A stretch of DNA of 64,000 nt from positions 1 through 64,000 of the forward strand of contig CBDCUW010000005.1 in assembly GCA_965222745.1 (NCBI GenBank). The letters run 5' to 3'. Source of the stretch: CBDCUW01 sp965222745. Lineage in GTDB: Bacteria > Planctomycetota > Planctomycetia > Pirellulales > Pirellulaceae. Numbering within the stretch: the first letter of the stretch is position 1; each line of letters starts with the position of its first letter. A program made the translations under genes and the position numbers. Positions 1-8,599 of the stretch are shown one piece after another. The notes beneath the pieces were generated by a model. That model was not told the origin of the DNA and searched no databases. It saw nothing but the letters and a program-made list of their open reading frames with translations.

Positions 1-1284
1 CGCCTGGGCCAGCAGTACGGGATCGACGAATTGGTCTCGCTTTCGACGTACGGTGGTTGGAAAAAGAAGCTGCCGCAAATCACCTGCGGACTCAAGCGGG
101 GCTTCAGCTACTACGTTCAACCGGCCGAAAAAGAGTTCTTCGACACTCCCGATCACCAGCGCAGCTTGTTGGTCGCCGCGAGCGACCACGATGACGTCGG
201 CGATACACAGTGGTATCGCGCCGAGGTCGATGAGTTTCTTTTCGGGCAGGCGATCGCTGCTGGTGCGGATGATTGGACGCGGCACCGCGTCGAATCTCGC
301 GATCGGCGCTCCGATTTCTGTTTGACCGTCGCTGGCAAGGACGATACCAGCCGGCTGATTGAAAGCGATTGGATCGTGGATGCATCGGGGCATGCCGCGG
401 TGTTGGCACAGCTTTATGGCGTTCGGCCGGATAGATTGAAAACCAACACTCGTTCGGTGTTTGCTCACTTCGAGGGTGTGCGGCGGTGGAGCGATCTATT
501 GGCCGCGGCGGGGCATGACGTCAGTAGCGATCCTTTTTGCTGCGACGATGCCGCTCAACATCACCTTTTGGACGACGGTTGGTTGTGGATGTTGCGATTT
601 GACAACGGGATCACAAGCGTCGGGCTGACTTCATCGGGCGACGGCGTTCCACTGCGGTTCAATGGGCTGCTGGATTGGGATCGTTATCCGTCGGTCATGG
701 CGATGTTAGAAGGTGCTTCGATGGTTGCACCCGACGACGGTCCGAGAACGGGCCGCGGAATTCGGCCCATCTACGATCCGGTGATCCAGCCGCAATGCAT
801 CATGTTGCCGACGGCAGCGGCAACGATCGATCCGCTGCACAGCACAGGAATCGCTCGCGCCCTGGCCGGTGTCGACCGTGTCGCTCGAATCATTCTGGAA
901 GGCGATGCGGTGAAGCGGCAGGAAGCGACTCAAACGTATCGTCAAGTGGTGTTGCACGAGGCCCGATTCGTCGACCGCCTGGTAAATACCGCGTACCAGA
1001 CGATGAACGATTTTCCTCGTTTCGCCGCCGCATGCATGCTCTATTTCGCGGGGGCAATCCGTTGCGAGGAGCGTTACGGCGAAGGTGAAACTCCGGTGAT
1101 GCTGTGGAACGCAGACGACCAGCCTTTTGTTGACACGGTTCAGGCGGCCTGTGATTGGCTGACCAGCGACCGGCCGACACCACAAGTGGCCGAAAGAGTA
1201 CGTCAAGCTATCGGGCCATGGAATTCAGCCGGGTTGATGGATCCGGCCGCCAAAAACCGCTACGCCTACACCGCCACCAAGTGA
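1..1284 (+). CDS. flavin-dependent halogenase-like oxidoreductase (5' partial)
   Basis: The frame is open to base 1, so the N-terminus with the FAD-binding GxGxxG motif lies outside the window. The visible 427 codons carry blocks typical of the tryptophan-halogenase family (PF04820). These are CGLKRGFSYY, then an RAEVDEFL segment like the FAD-binding RxxFD region, WIVDASGH (second dinucleotide-binding strand), a TRSVFAHF segment, GWLWMLRF, and a late DPLHSTGIARAL block in the place of the conserved flavin-contact region. Members chlorinate or brominate aromatic substrates or act as related monooxygenases using reduced FAD. The halogenase WxWxIP signature is not obvious; the nearest segment is WLWMLRF, so activity on halide is uncertain. 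It is followed by a repeat and a bidirectional terminator. Confidence is good for the superfamily and low for the substrate. Confidence 0.75.
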   Translation, partial: RLGQQYGIDELVSLSTYGGWKKKLPQITCGLKRGFSYYVQPAEKEFFDTPDHQRSLLVAASDHDDVGDTQWYRAEVDEFLFGQAIAAGADDWTRHRVESRDRRSDFCLTVAGKDDTSRLIESDWIVDASGHAAVLAQLYGVRPDRLKTNTRSVFAHFEGVRRWSDLLAAAGHDVSSDPFCCDDAAQHHLLDDGWLWMLRFDNGITSVGLTSSGDGVPLRFNGLLDWDRYPSVMAMLEGASMVAPDDGPRTGRGIRPIYDPVIQPQCIMLPTAAATIDPLHSTGIARALAGVDRVARIILEGDAVKRQEATQTYRQVVLHEARFVDRLVNTAYQTMNDFPRFAAACMLYFAGAIRCEERYGEGETPVMLWNADDQPFVDTVQAACDWLTSDRPTPQVAERVRQAIGPWNSAGLMDPAAKNRYAYTATK

Positions 1285-1356
1285 ACGGAAAAACGGAGAA
1301 TCTAGTTCTTCAGGAAATCGAATGGCATCCAATGATCTGTCGATCAAGTCAAATGC

Positions 1357-1553
1357 CTCTTACTCTTACTCGTGCTCTTACTCGTGCTCGTGCTCGTGCT
1401 CAGCGCAGCGGTGCTCGTAATCGACTTGCACAGCAGCGAGTTCGGCTCCCGTCAGCACATCCAACGATGATCAAACGCCAATCGGATTCGATTACGAGCA
1501 CGAGCACCGCTTCGCTGAGCACGAGCACGAGTAGAAGTACGAGAGGAGCAAGA
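1357..1553. repeat. degenerate CTCGTG/TACTCG hairpin repeat, copy 1
   Basis: A pyrimidine-rich left arm of CTCTTACTCGTGCTCG-type units is followed, after about 65 bases, by a purine-rich right arm with its reverse complement (GAGCACGAGCACGAGTAG). Parts of the arms match beyond the simple repeat: CGGTGCTCGTAATCGA on the left pairs with TCGATTACGAGCACGAGCACCG on the right, with a small offset. It lies between convergent genes. Two further copies are at 30726-30831 and 40345-40496. Its function is unknown; it could form a long stem in DNA or RNA. Confidence 0.8.
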
Positions 1554-1603
1554 ATCCATGTACGAAGGGCGCCACCAAGTGAAGGGCGGAACCAGTCAAA
1601 AAG

Positions 1604-1636
1604 AAAAACCTCCCTCGCGGTGCGAAGGAGGTTTTT
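1604..1636. terminator. bidirectional intrinsic terminator
   Basis: A perfect 10-bp stem, AAAAACCTCC (1604-1613) pairing with GGAGGTTTTT (1627-1636), encloses a 13-base loop. The stem ends in T5 on one strand and, read on the other strand, T5 again, so it can stop transcription from both the plus-strand gene ending at 1284 and the minus-strand gene ending at 1679. Confidence 0.8.
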
Positions 1637-1678
1637 CCGAGAAGAGACAAGGGTGGGGGACGATTGAAAGTCGTTGGA

Positions 1679-3502
1679 TCAGACGAAGACGATTTGGTCG
1701 TCGTCGTCCGCTTCGATATTGTCAAACTGGTCAGCCAGGATCCGATCGACTTCTCCATCAAGAGCCTTGATCTCGTCTGCGCCGCGGCCGCCGATGAAGG
1801 AATCGTTACCCGGACCGCCGACCAACGTGTCGTCGCCGTCGCGACCGAACATCACATCGTTGCCCAGTCCGCCGACAAGGATGTCGTTTCCGCGACCGCC
1901 GTCGATGCGATCGTTACCGGCTCCGCCACCGATTCGATCGTTGCCCATACCGCCGGCCATTCGGTCGTTACCCAGACCGCCATGCATCGTGTCGTTGCCA
2001 CGTCCGCCGCGGATCACGTCATTGCCGCGTCCGCCGAACAGCGCGTCGTCACCGCCGCCGCCGGCGATGCGGTCGCGTCCTTGCATGCCAAAGATCAAGT
2101 CATTGCCCTGGCCTCCGGCAATCCGGTCGTTGAATGAACGGCGAATGTCGGGACCTTCCTCTTCAGCGTCGACCGGGCGTGCGCTGGCAAGGTCACGGAT
2201 GAGAGAATCGGCCGCGGCAACCGCTTCGGCTTGATCTGTATCATCGTCATTCGGTTCGAATCGCCAGTCACCCAGCACGACGTCGGCGTCGGCGCCGGCC
2301 GAGATCAAATCGCCACCTTCGCCGCCGACGATGATGTCATTTCCGGCGCCGCCACGAATTCGGTCGGTCGCATTACCGCCCAGCAGAATATCGTTGCCGC
2401 CGTCACCCAAAATCACGTCGCGTCCACGGTTTCGATTGACAAAATCGATCGTGTACTGGACCGGGTCGGTGTAGCCTTCGGGATAGGCATTGGTCGCATC
2501 GCCCCATGCCCAATCGCTGCCGGTACCACCAAGGATCCCGTCGTTGCCGGCGCCGCCGATCAAGTAATCGCCGCCTCGACCGCCGCCGATTCGGTCGTTG
2601 CCCGCGCCGCCAAAGATGACGTCGGCGCCGCCGTCACCACCCAGGCGGTCGTTGCCATCACCACCTTCGATCCAGTCCGATCCGGCGCCGCCGCTGACCG
2701 AATCGCGTCCGGGGCCGGCAAAGACACGGTCGTTGCCGATACCGGCGCGAATGAAATCGTTTCCTTCGCCACCGGCGATCAAGTCGTTGAACGTGGGTGC
2801 GGGAGGTTCGACATCGGGTTGTTCAGCAACCAGCGAGACACCAGGTTCGACGTCGTCAATCGTGACGCCACCGCCGGCGTCGCTACTGCGATTCAATGCG
2901 TCGTCGAGAGTTCGTTCGGCGTCGGCTTCGTCGTCATTGGCACCATCGCCAGGAGCCGGATCGCCCAAGATACGGTCGTTGCCCGCGCCGCCGCGAATGT
3001 GGTCGCTTCCTACACCGCCTTGAATGGCATCGGAACCGGGGCCGCCGGAGATCCCGTCGTTGCCCGCGCCGCCATCGATTCGGTCATTCCCGCCTCGTCC
3101 CAAAATCCTGTCGCTGCCTCGGCCGCCCGAAATTCGGTCATGCTGCTGGCTGCCGACGATCGTGTCGTCACCGGTGCCGCCATCGAGCACGGTTGGTTGA
3201 GTGACGCTGTCGCGAATTCCGATCGTGTCACCGCCGCCATTTCCGAAAATGTCAATCCGCCTCACCAAGTCGTCTCGGAACTCGAATTCGGTTCCGTCCA
3301 CGCTGATCACCAGGGTATTCGTTTCCTTGTTGGCCCAGGCCACGATTTCGTTGGGTTCGTCGTTGGCGTCGACCGTGACAACGCCGCCGTCAAGTGCAGC
3401 GGCCAACACTCGCCGCTCCTCCAGCCCCTGAAAGCGAAGATATCGCTTCGTCTGGCGACGTCGGATCGAGTTCTTGGTGGATTTGTTTCTGCGACGCGAC
3501 AT
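1679..3502 (-). CDS. RTX/hemolysin-type calcium-binding repeat protein
   Basis: 607 residues from an ATG. A basic N-terminus is followed by LEERRVLAA (residues 27-35), the planctomycete LExR-type motif found at the start of many exported surface proteins. From about residue 90 to 580 the protein is almost wholly built of GGxGxDxI/L nonapeptides (for example GGAGNDRI, GGRGNDVI), the parallel beta-roll that binds calcium. Two acidic non-repeat insertions (around residues 195-235 and 385-425) split the array. No classical RTX toxin domain and no type I secretion genes are in the window, so a structural or surface role is more likely than a cytolysin. Antisense open frames over this gene are shadows caused by the repeats. 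A degraded relative lies at 47692-48057. Confidence 0.85.
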   Translation of the reverse strand: MSRRRNKSTKNSIRRRQTKRYLRFQGLEERRVLAAALDGGVVTVDANDEPNEIVAWANKETNTLVISVDGTEFEFRDDLVRRIDIFGNGGGDTIGIRDSVTQPTVLDGGTGDDTIVGSQQHDRISGGRGSDRILGRGGNDRIDGGAGNDGISGGPGSDAIQGGVGSDHIRGGAGNDRILGDPAPGDGANDDEADAERTLDDALNRSSDAGGGVTIDDVEPGVSLVAEQPDVEPPAPTFNDLIAGGEGNDFIRAGIGNDRVFAGPGRDSVSGGAGSDWIEGGDGNDRLGGDGGADVIFGGAGNDRIGGGRGGDYLIGGAGNDGILGGTGSDWAWGDATNAYPEGYTDPVQYTIDFVNRNRGRDVILGDGGNDILLGGNATDRIRGGAGNDIIVGGEGGDLISAGADADVVLGDWRFEPNDDDTDQAEAVAAADSLIRDLASARPVDAEEEGPDIRRSFNDRIAGGQGNDLIFGMQGRDRIAGGGGDDALFGGRGNDVIRGGRGNDTMHGGLGNDRMAGGMGNDRIGGGAGNDRIDGGRGNDILVGGLGNDVMFGRDGDDTLVGGPGNDSFIGGRGADEIKALDGEVDRILADQFDNIEADDDDQIVFV

Positions 3503-3854
3503 ACCGATAGCCCTTTGTGGATGATGAGAGATCTGCTGAGACCCGCCGGGGCGTTCCTCAGCACGGTGAAAAGTCTGGTTTCTGGAGCGTTAGTGCCAAG
3601 CAACCCACACGTTCTTACACCCCGCCACAGAATTTTTTTCCACAGTAGGCCGACTTGTCCCCAAGTCGGCGAATACTAGCCCGATATTCGCTCCTACTTC
3701 CAAAAGCCCGAAGGGCTGACACAACTTCTGCCGGGGTCGACAGGCCCCGGTGTGCAAGTACAGTGAATCAGTAGCCACGAAGTGGCGACACAAAGAATTC
3801 GCTGAGTTGCCATCTGCACCCGCCCATTTTTGTATCGCCACTTCGTGGCTTCGA
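3503..3854. other. gene-free stretch with three small inverted repeats
   Basis: No plausible gene. It holds a 9-bp stem with a 4-base loop (3649-3670, GCCGACTTG paired with CAAGTCGGC), a 6-bp CCGGGG/CCCCGG pair (3731-3750), and a 16-bp inverted repeat described separately. It serves as the upstream region of the RTX gene and the downstream region of the dehydrogenase gene. Confidence 0.6.
3773..3850. repeat. 16-bp perfect inverted repeat
   Basis: AGCCACGAAGTGGCGA at 3773-3788 is the exact reverse complement of 3835-3850, with 46 bases between. Each arm also contains the smaller palindrome CCACGAAGTGG. It starts 5 bases beyond the stop codon of the minus-strand dehydrogenase gene, so it may act at that transcript's 3' end. 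Confidence 0.75.
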
Positions 3855-4919
3855 TCACAAATTGGCTAGAAAAAGCTGCTTTTTGATTTTGATCGCGATC
3901 GCGGGGTCCAGCATGGCGGCGGTCGCGATGTGCACACATTCGGCTCCGGCTGCCAGGTACTGCTTGATCTGCAGGGCCGTTGCGGCTCCGCCCACGCCGA
4001 TGATTCGGGTCGGATAGCCTTTGGTCTGGATCAACTCGGCAAACCAGCCTGCCTGTTTTCGCGATTCATCGAACGTCGCCAGGCCACAGATGCCTCGCTG
4101 ATTTCCGTCAAACAAAAGCGACTGCTGCGCCGCCGATCGCACTCGGCTGGCAATGCTGTTGGTCATGGCGATCGCGGTCACACAATCCGAAACGGCATCC
4201 AGCAGCGACTGGGCCAGTGCAGCGTCGACCACGTGGCCGATCTTCAAAATCAACGGCACCGATCCGATTTGATCGCGGATGGCCTGGGCGACGATCTTCG
4301 CGTCGGCGGGACGTTGATACAGTTGGCCGTCGCAGGTATCGACATTGGGGCAAGAAAGATTGGCTTCGACCGTATCGGCACCCGACTCCGCGGCTTGGCG
4401 AGCACACCAGGCATAGTCGGCGGCCAGATCGTCAATGGTCCAGCCGGGTTGCACCGTTCCGACGACCGAAACGTTCAGCAACTTCTCGGCCGGTAGCGCG
4501 CTGCGAGTCGATTCGATATCGGCTTTCCAAATATCGGGTGACGTCGAAGGCATGCCGAAACTGACGGCCCAGGTGGAGGTGGGGTCAGCGGTCGCATTGA
4601 CCTCATCCTGCGATCGACTTGGCGGCAGCGTATCGGGCACGTGAACCAAATTCGGCAGCGGATAACACTCGCGCGATCCGCTTCGGACCGTCTTGTAGGT
4701 CAGCACGTCAAAACCAAGCGACGCGTAGTACAGAATCCAGCGACCGTTCAGTAGCGGGCCGGCGGGGATTCCCAACGGAGAGGCAGCCGGCAGCCCAGCA
4801 AAAGTCCAGCTACCCCGTACTTCCGGAACTTCCACGTCCACCGGGTCGGGAGCGTGATCGTAGTTCCAACGGTAACTTTGTTGGAGGTCGTATCGAGGCA
4901 ATGGGGTCTTGTCGGACAT
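3855..4919 (-). CDS. dihydroorotate dehydrogenase-like flavoprotein
   Basis: 354 residues from the ATG at 4919; a longer frame to 4955 adds only low-quality sequence. It is a TIM-barrel flavoprotein of the dihydroorotate/dihydropyrimidine dehydrogenase class. Signs are SPLGIPAGPLLNGRW near the start, YKTVRS, the NLSCPNVDTC block that binds FMN and substrate, a KIGHVVDAAL lysine segment, MTNSIASRV, and a C-terminal GVGGAATALQIKQYLAAGAE phosphate-binding region. These enzymes oxidise dihydroorotate to orotate in pyrimidine synthesis, but divergent members act on other substrates. No other pyrimidine genes are nearby, so PyrD assignment is not safe. It is transcribed divergently from the phosphatidyltransferase gene. 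Confidence 0.75.
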   Translation of the reverse strand: MSDKTPLPRYDLQQSYRWNYDHAPDPVDVEVPEVRGSWTFAGLPAASPLGIPAGPLLNGRWILYYASLGFDVLTYKTVRSGSRECYPLPNLVHVPDTLPPSRSQDEVNATADPTSTWAVSFGMPSTSPDIWKADIESTRSALPAEKLLNVSVVGTVQPGWTIDDLAADYAWCARQAAESGADTVEANLSCPNVDTCDGQLYQRPADAKIVAQAIRDQIGSVPLILKIGHVVDAALAQSLLDAVSDCVTAIAMTNSIASRVRSAAQQSLLFDGNQRGICGLATFDESRKQAGWFAELIQTKGYPTRIIGVGGAATALQIKQYLAAGAECVHIATAAMLDPAIAIKIKKQLFLANL

Positions 4920-4968
4920 AGCGGTCAGTATTCCCGTAAACCGCCGGCTGCTCAACCGTCGACCCGCT

Positions 4969-5085
4969 CTCCGAACAGGCTGCGAGCGCGCGATGCGATT
5001 TCGGAGAAATCGCCGACAGTCGGCCTGTTCTCCGAACTGGCACGCATTCCCGTAGCGATTTCGGAGAAATCTCCGACAGTCGGCC
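4969..5085. repeat. dispersed repeat family B, two tandem units of about 60 bp
   Basis: Two imperfect units, roughly 60 bp apart, each contain GCGATTTCGGAGAAATC (4995 and 5055) followed by a CCGACAGTCGGC palindrome, and are preceded by CTCCGAAC. Unit 1 can fold GCGATTT with AAATCGC. A related element on the opposite strand is at 9925-10011. The repeat occupies most of the divergent intergenic region upstream of 5148. Confidence 0.75.
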
Positions 5086-5147
5086 GCGAAGCGCCCTCCC
5101 CTTCGCGGGCTCTATCAAACCAGCCGCAAATCGAGGGAGATTTTTAA

Positions 5148-5822
5148 GTGTCACAACGAATTTCACATAGCGTGCTGGACCCATGGATCGGGCCTCGGCT
5201 GAAATCGCTTTACCCGCATCTGCACATTCCGAAATGGTTTCCGCCGGAGGGAATCGTGCTGACCGGGCACGCATTTGCTGTCGTCGGCGCGGTCGGTTTC
5301 GCCCTGTCAACAAACCACTGGTGGGGCGGGTTGCTGGCGGCGTTTGGCGTCATCGCCAATCACACCGCCGACTGCGTCGACGGCACACATGCTCGGTCGA
5401 CGGGCCAATGTCGCAACGGTGGCGAACTGCTGGACCATTTCACTGATCCCCTTTCGTTCGCCTATTGGCTGGTCGGTATCGGTGTTGCCTGCGGCCGGCT
5501 GGACCTCGCCCTGGTCGCCGTGATTTGTTTGTTTGCCATCGCCGTGTTGACCAACATCAAGGCAAAGCTGATCGGACAATTCACCTTGTCGCGATTCGGC
5601 CCGACGGAGTTCAAGACGGTGTTGGCAATCTTCGGGTTGACGCTTGCCGCGACGATCCTCTGGACAACCATCTCGCCGGTGCAAGTTGCGTTGGTGTTTT
5701 ATCTCGGACTGATCGCGATCGGGCTGATCCAGTTGCCGATCAACCTGGTTCGTGCCGTTGCCGAAGTGAACCGATCGGGAAACCAACCCGATACCAGTGA
5801 ATGGATCACCACGCGAGAGTGA
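5148..5822 (+). CDS. CDP-alcohol phosphatidyltransferase family protein
   Basis: 224 residues from a GTG at 5148, with GAGGGAGA just upstream as ribosome site. The complete family signature DGx2ARx8Gx3Dx3D is present (residues 78-100: D78 G79, A82 R83, G92, D96, D100), with the additional D75, so all metal-binding aspartates are kept. About six hydrophobic segments surround it. Members transfer a phosphoalcohol head group from a CDP-linked donor to an alcohol acceptor in the membrane, as in phosphatidylglycerol phosphate, phosphatidylinositol or ethanolamine lipid synthesis. The actual acceptor cannot be told from the sequence. It stands alone between two dispersed repeats. Confidence 0.85.
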   Translation: MSQRISHSVLDPWIGPRLKSLYPHLHIPKWFPPEGIVLTGHAFAVVGAVGFALSTNHWWGGLLAAFGVIANHTADCVDGTHARSTGQCRNGGELLDHFTDPLSFAYWLVGIGVACGRLDLALVAVICLFAIAVLTNIKAKLIGQFTLSRFGPTEFKTVLAIFGLTLAATILWTTISPVQVALVFYLGLIAIGLIQLPINLVRAVAEVNRSGNQPDTSEWITTRE

Positions 5823-5882
5823 AGAAAAGGTCGATCGCGGCGAGTGGCTTGACTGGTTCAATGTTCGGGCCAGAGCGATTTC

Positions 5883-5931
5883 GTAGCACGACCGTCTCGG
5901 TCGTGACTGGCGGCGGGGACAGCCATGCTAC
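5883..5931. repeat. dispersed repeat family C, copy 1
   Basis: A 49-bp element bounded by GTAGCA and TGCTAC, containing the hairpin CACGACCG/CGGTCGTG and then GGCGGCGGGGAC. A close copy is at 29135-29183, where it encodes the tail of a sulfatase. It resembles REP-type intergenic palindromes. Confidence 0.75.
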
Positions 5932-6032
5932 GATAGAGATATCGGAGCGGACCACCTGGGTGATCGGTTTGAGGTAGAATCGGCGGTCTCCAGTCCATCG
6001 ATCACTGCCTCGAATCAGCTTGGAAGATCGCC

Positions 6033-8150
6033 GTGAGTTCGTATTTTTTTTCCGTTGGCGTCGTACCACTGCGGCGGTTGATTGCGGCGGTGGTGTTGAT
6101 CGCTGCTGCTGTGTCGACTTCATTTGCCGAAGCGGCCGACACCCGATTCGCTCGTAGCGACAGCGATGCCCGTTTCCTGCACTGGATCGATTTGTACGAT
6201 CACGGCGGACGAAAAATCACGCCCGAATCGGATCGCCCCTACTCCTCGCAACAGACTTGTGGGCGTTGTCACGACTACGAAACGATTTCGCACGGCTGGC
6301 ACTTCAACGCGTTTGCCGCCGATTCTGTCGACGGTCGTCGAGGCGAACCGTGGATTTGGACCGACACGCGAACGGGTACCCAATTGCCTCTTTCGTATCG
6401 AGACTGGTCGCCCACTTTCGACCCGAAATCGTTAGGCATCTCCAGCTGGGACATGGTCAAGCAGTTCGGCGGCCGCTTGCCGGGCGGCTTTTCCGAGCCG
6501 GAGGCGGCCGAAGAGCCATCGGCGGATGCCACGCCTGAATCGGAAGGCGGCGATACAGATGAATCCGATGATGGCGACAGCGAAGGTGAAGAGGCCGAGC
6601 CGGTTGTCAATCGTTGGCCACTAACCGGATCGTTTGACATCGATTGCATGGTTTGCCACGCAGTTCCCGGAGCCTACGACTTCAACGTGCGGCGAGAACA
6701 GATGGAGCAGGAGAATTTTTCCTGGGCCGCCACCGCCGCTTTGCGATTGGGCAGCATCGATGGAAACGTGTCAAGAATCAAAGACGATGCCGATCCGAAC
6801 GACGAAGCCACTCAGGAAAAGCTTCCCAAAGTCACCTACGATGCCTCCCGTTTTTCCGCCGACGGTACCGTCTTCATGGATTTGATTCGCAAGCCCGACA
6901 GCAACGCTTGCTACCAATGTCACAGCAATCGAACGGTAGGGGAATCGTCGATCGATCCGCGTTGGATTCACGATGAAGATGTTCATTTGCGTGCAGGAAT
7001 GGATTGTGCCGATTGTCATCGCAACGGAATCGACCATCACATCGTTCGAGGGTTTGACGGAGAACAAAATTCCAGCGAGCAATCGGTGGCGACACTCTCC
7101 TGTACCGGCTGTCATCTGGGAGCGGAACAGGAAGTTGGCGCCGCGGTCTCTGACGACATTCACTCACGGGCCGGCAGGCTTGGTTCTCCCAAACCGATGC
7201 ACGCCGGGTTGCCACCGCTACATTTCGAAAAGTTGTCGTGTACCGCTTGTCACGGAGGTCCGGCTCCGCGCCAACAGGCGCTTCGAGTGATGACGTCGCT
7301 GGCCCATTCGCTGGGATCCAAAGATCATCGCACGGGCCAGGAACTTCCGGCGATCGTCGGCCCCGTTTTTTCCAAACGAGATGACGGACGGGTCTACCCA
7401 CAACGAGCCATCTGGCCGGCGTTTTGGGGTGTGATCGAAAAGGGAAAAGTTCGTCCGATTCCGCCCAATGACGTCTACGATATCACTCGACGATCACTAC
7501 GAGTGCGTAAGGATTTTGTCGCCGAATTGGTCAAGCCGAAAGTCAGCAGCAAAGATCTGACCGAACTCCTGGGCGAAGAACGAGCCAAGTTGGACCGAGA
7601 GGAGTGGAACGAGGAGGAGACAAGGAAGGTGGACGCCCTGCAAGCCGAGCAGGGGCGAGAACTGTTTGAAGAAAAGGTTTCGGCGGCGCTGGAAGCGATC
7701 GAGGAAGAGTTAGAAGCCGAACAGGCCGTCTACGTTTCGGGCGGCGTCGTTTATGGCCGGCACGATGATCCCGACAAGTTGCAAGCGTTGGAACTGGATG
7801 ATTCTGCCGCCACCGACATGATCACCTGGCCGATGGCCCACAACGTTCGACCAGCCGGATGGTCGCTGGGGGCCGGCGGCTGCGTCGAATGCCACAGCGA
7901 TTCGGGAAAGATCTTTTCGTCCACCGTGGCGGCCATTGGTCCCGGACCCGACGTGGGGCGTCCCGTTTCGATGGCTTCGCTACAGGGAATTCATGCCGAT
8001 CAACGGTTGGCTTGGAATGAACTTTTCCGCGGCCGAAAAGAGTTCAAATACATCGTGGCCGGTTCAGTCGCCATCCTGGTGATGGCGTTGATGGTCGGAA
8101 TCGGTGCGGTCGCGTCACGATTCTCCGGGCGAAAACACCCCGCTGCCTGA
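6033..8150 (+). CDS. membrane-anchored heptaheme cytochrome c
   Basis: 705 residues from a GTG. It has an N-terminal signal sequence (residues about 14-34, hydrophobic, ending SFAEA) and a C-terminal membrane helix (about 672-692, YIVAGSVAILVMALMVGIGA) with a short basic tail, so the body is exported and anchored at its C-terminus. Seven CxxCH heme sites are visible, with first cysteines at 76, 205, 293, 325, 357, 403 and 617. A very acidic low-complexity stretch (about 155-190) and a charged predicted coiled coil (about 495-575) separate heme groups. Such proteins carry electrons between the quinone pool and periplasmic or surface acceptors. The next gene starts 14 bases on and encodes a four-helix membrane protein that may be its quinol-side partner. 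The exact reaction is unknown. Confidence 0.85.
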   Translation: MSSYFFSVGVVPLRRLIAAVVLIAAAVSTSFAEAADTRFARSDSDARFLHWIDLYDHGGRKITPESDRPYSSQQTCGRCHDYETISHGWHFNAFAADSVDGRRGEPWIWTDTRTGTQLPLSYRDWSPTFDPKSLGISSWDMVKQFGGRLPGGFSEPEAAEEPSADATPESEGGDTDESDDGDSEGEEAEPVVNRWPLTGSFDIDCMVCHAVPGAYDFNVRREQMEQENFSWAATAALRLGSIDGNVSRIKDDADPNDEATQEKLPKVTYDASRFSADGTVFMDLIRKPDSNACYQCHSNRTVGESSIDPRWIHDEDVHLRAGMDCADCHRNGIDHHIVRGFDGEQNSSEQSVATLSCTGCHLGAEQEVGAAVSDDIHSRAGRLGSPKPMHAGLPPLHFEKLSCTACHGGPAPRQQALRVMTSLAHSLGSKDHRTGQELPAIVGPVFSKRDDGRVYPQRAIWPAFWGVIEKGKVRPIPPNDVYDITRRSLRVRKDFVAELVKPKVSSKDLTELLGEERAKLDREEWNEEETRKVDALQAEQGRELFEEKVSAALEAIEEELEAEQAVYVSGGVVYGRHDDPDKLQALELDDSAATDMITWPMAHNVRPAGWSLGAGGCVECHSDSGKIFSSTVAAIGPGPDVGRPVSMASLQGIHADQRLAWNELFRGRKEFKYIVAGSVAILVMALMVGIGAVASRFSGRKHPAA

Positions 8151-8164
8151 GATTGGAGTCAACC

Positions 8165-8599
8165 ATGAAAATCTGGATCGATCGATTGCTGATCCTGGCA
8201 GTACTCGTGTTGGTGCTGGTGCTTTTGGGCAGCACTGTGCCTTGGATGATCAGCGGCCACTTGCAAGGATCGACGTTGCTGCTGCACATGTTTGCCAGCG
8301 GTGCGCTGGTGATCGTCTTGCCGCTGCTGACGATTTCTTACATGTGGCAAAACATCAGCCGATTCAAATCAGGCGGTTTGCAACGGCTTGGGTTTTGGTT
8401 GTTGGTGATGACCGGATTGACGACCATCGCGACCGTTTTCATCTGCATGTTTCCGATCGCGTCGACGCCGCAGATGCACCAATTGATGCGTATCCATGGT
8501 TACGCGGGGTTCGCGATGGTGCCCGCACTGGCGCTGCTGGTGGTCGGTGCGCTGCGGTGGCGCCGAATCGAGGCGACGCGGTCGGCGACGCCGGGATGA
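8165..8599 (+). CDS. four-helix membrane protein, possible b-type partner of the heptaheme cytochrome
   Basis: 144 residues from the ATG at 8165, with GGAG about 7 bases upstream; a TTG at 8153 is less likely. Four hydrophobic helices are clear: IDRLLILAVLVLVLVLLG, LLLHMFASGALVIVLPLLT, GFWLLVMTGLTTIATVFI and IHGYAGFAMVPALALLVVG. Histidines sit in helix 2 (LLLHMF) and at the start of helix 4 (MHQLMRIHGYAG), as in small cytochrome b-type membrane anchors. That suggests heme binding and quinol oxidation feeding the adjacent heptaheme cytochrome; this is inference from context and not a family match. The 3' end overlaps the convergent protease gene by 100 bp. Confidence 0.6.
   Translation: MKIWIDRLLILAVLVLVLVLLGSTVPWMISGHLQGSTLLLHMFASGALVIVLPLLTISYMWQNISRFKSGGLQRLGFWLLVMTGLTTIATVFICMFPIASTPQMHQLMRIHGYAGFAMVPALALLVVGALRWRRIEATRSATPG

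Noticed and set aside
1357..1553. CRISPR array
   Set aside because: The units are contiguous degenerate hexamers with complementary arms. There are no direct repeats of 25-40 bases with unique spacers, and no cas genes.
2231..3679. 482-codon plus-strand frame with VVARAA-type repeats
   Set aside because: Shadow of the minus-strand RTX gene, whose GGxGxD repeats keep the opposite strand open.
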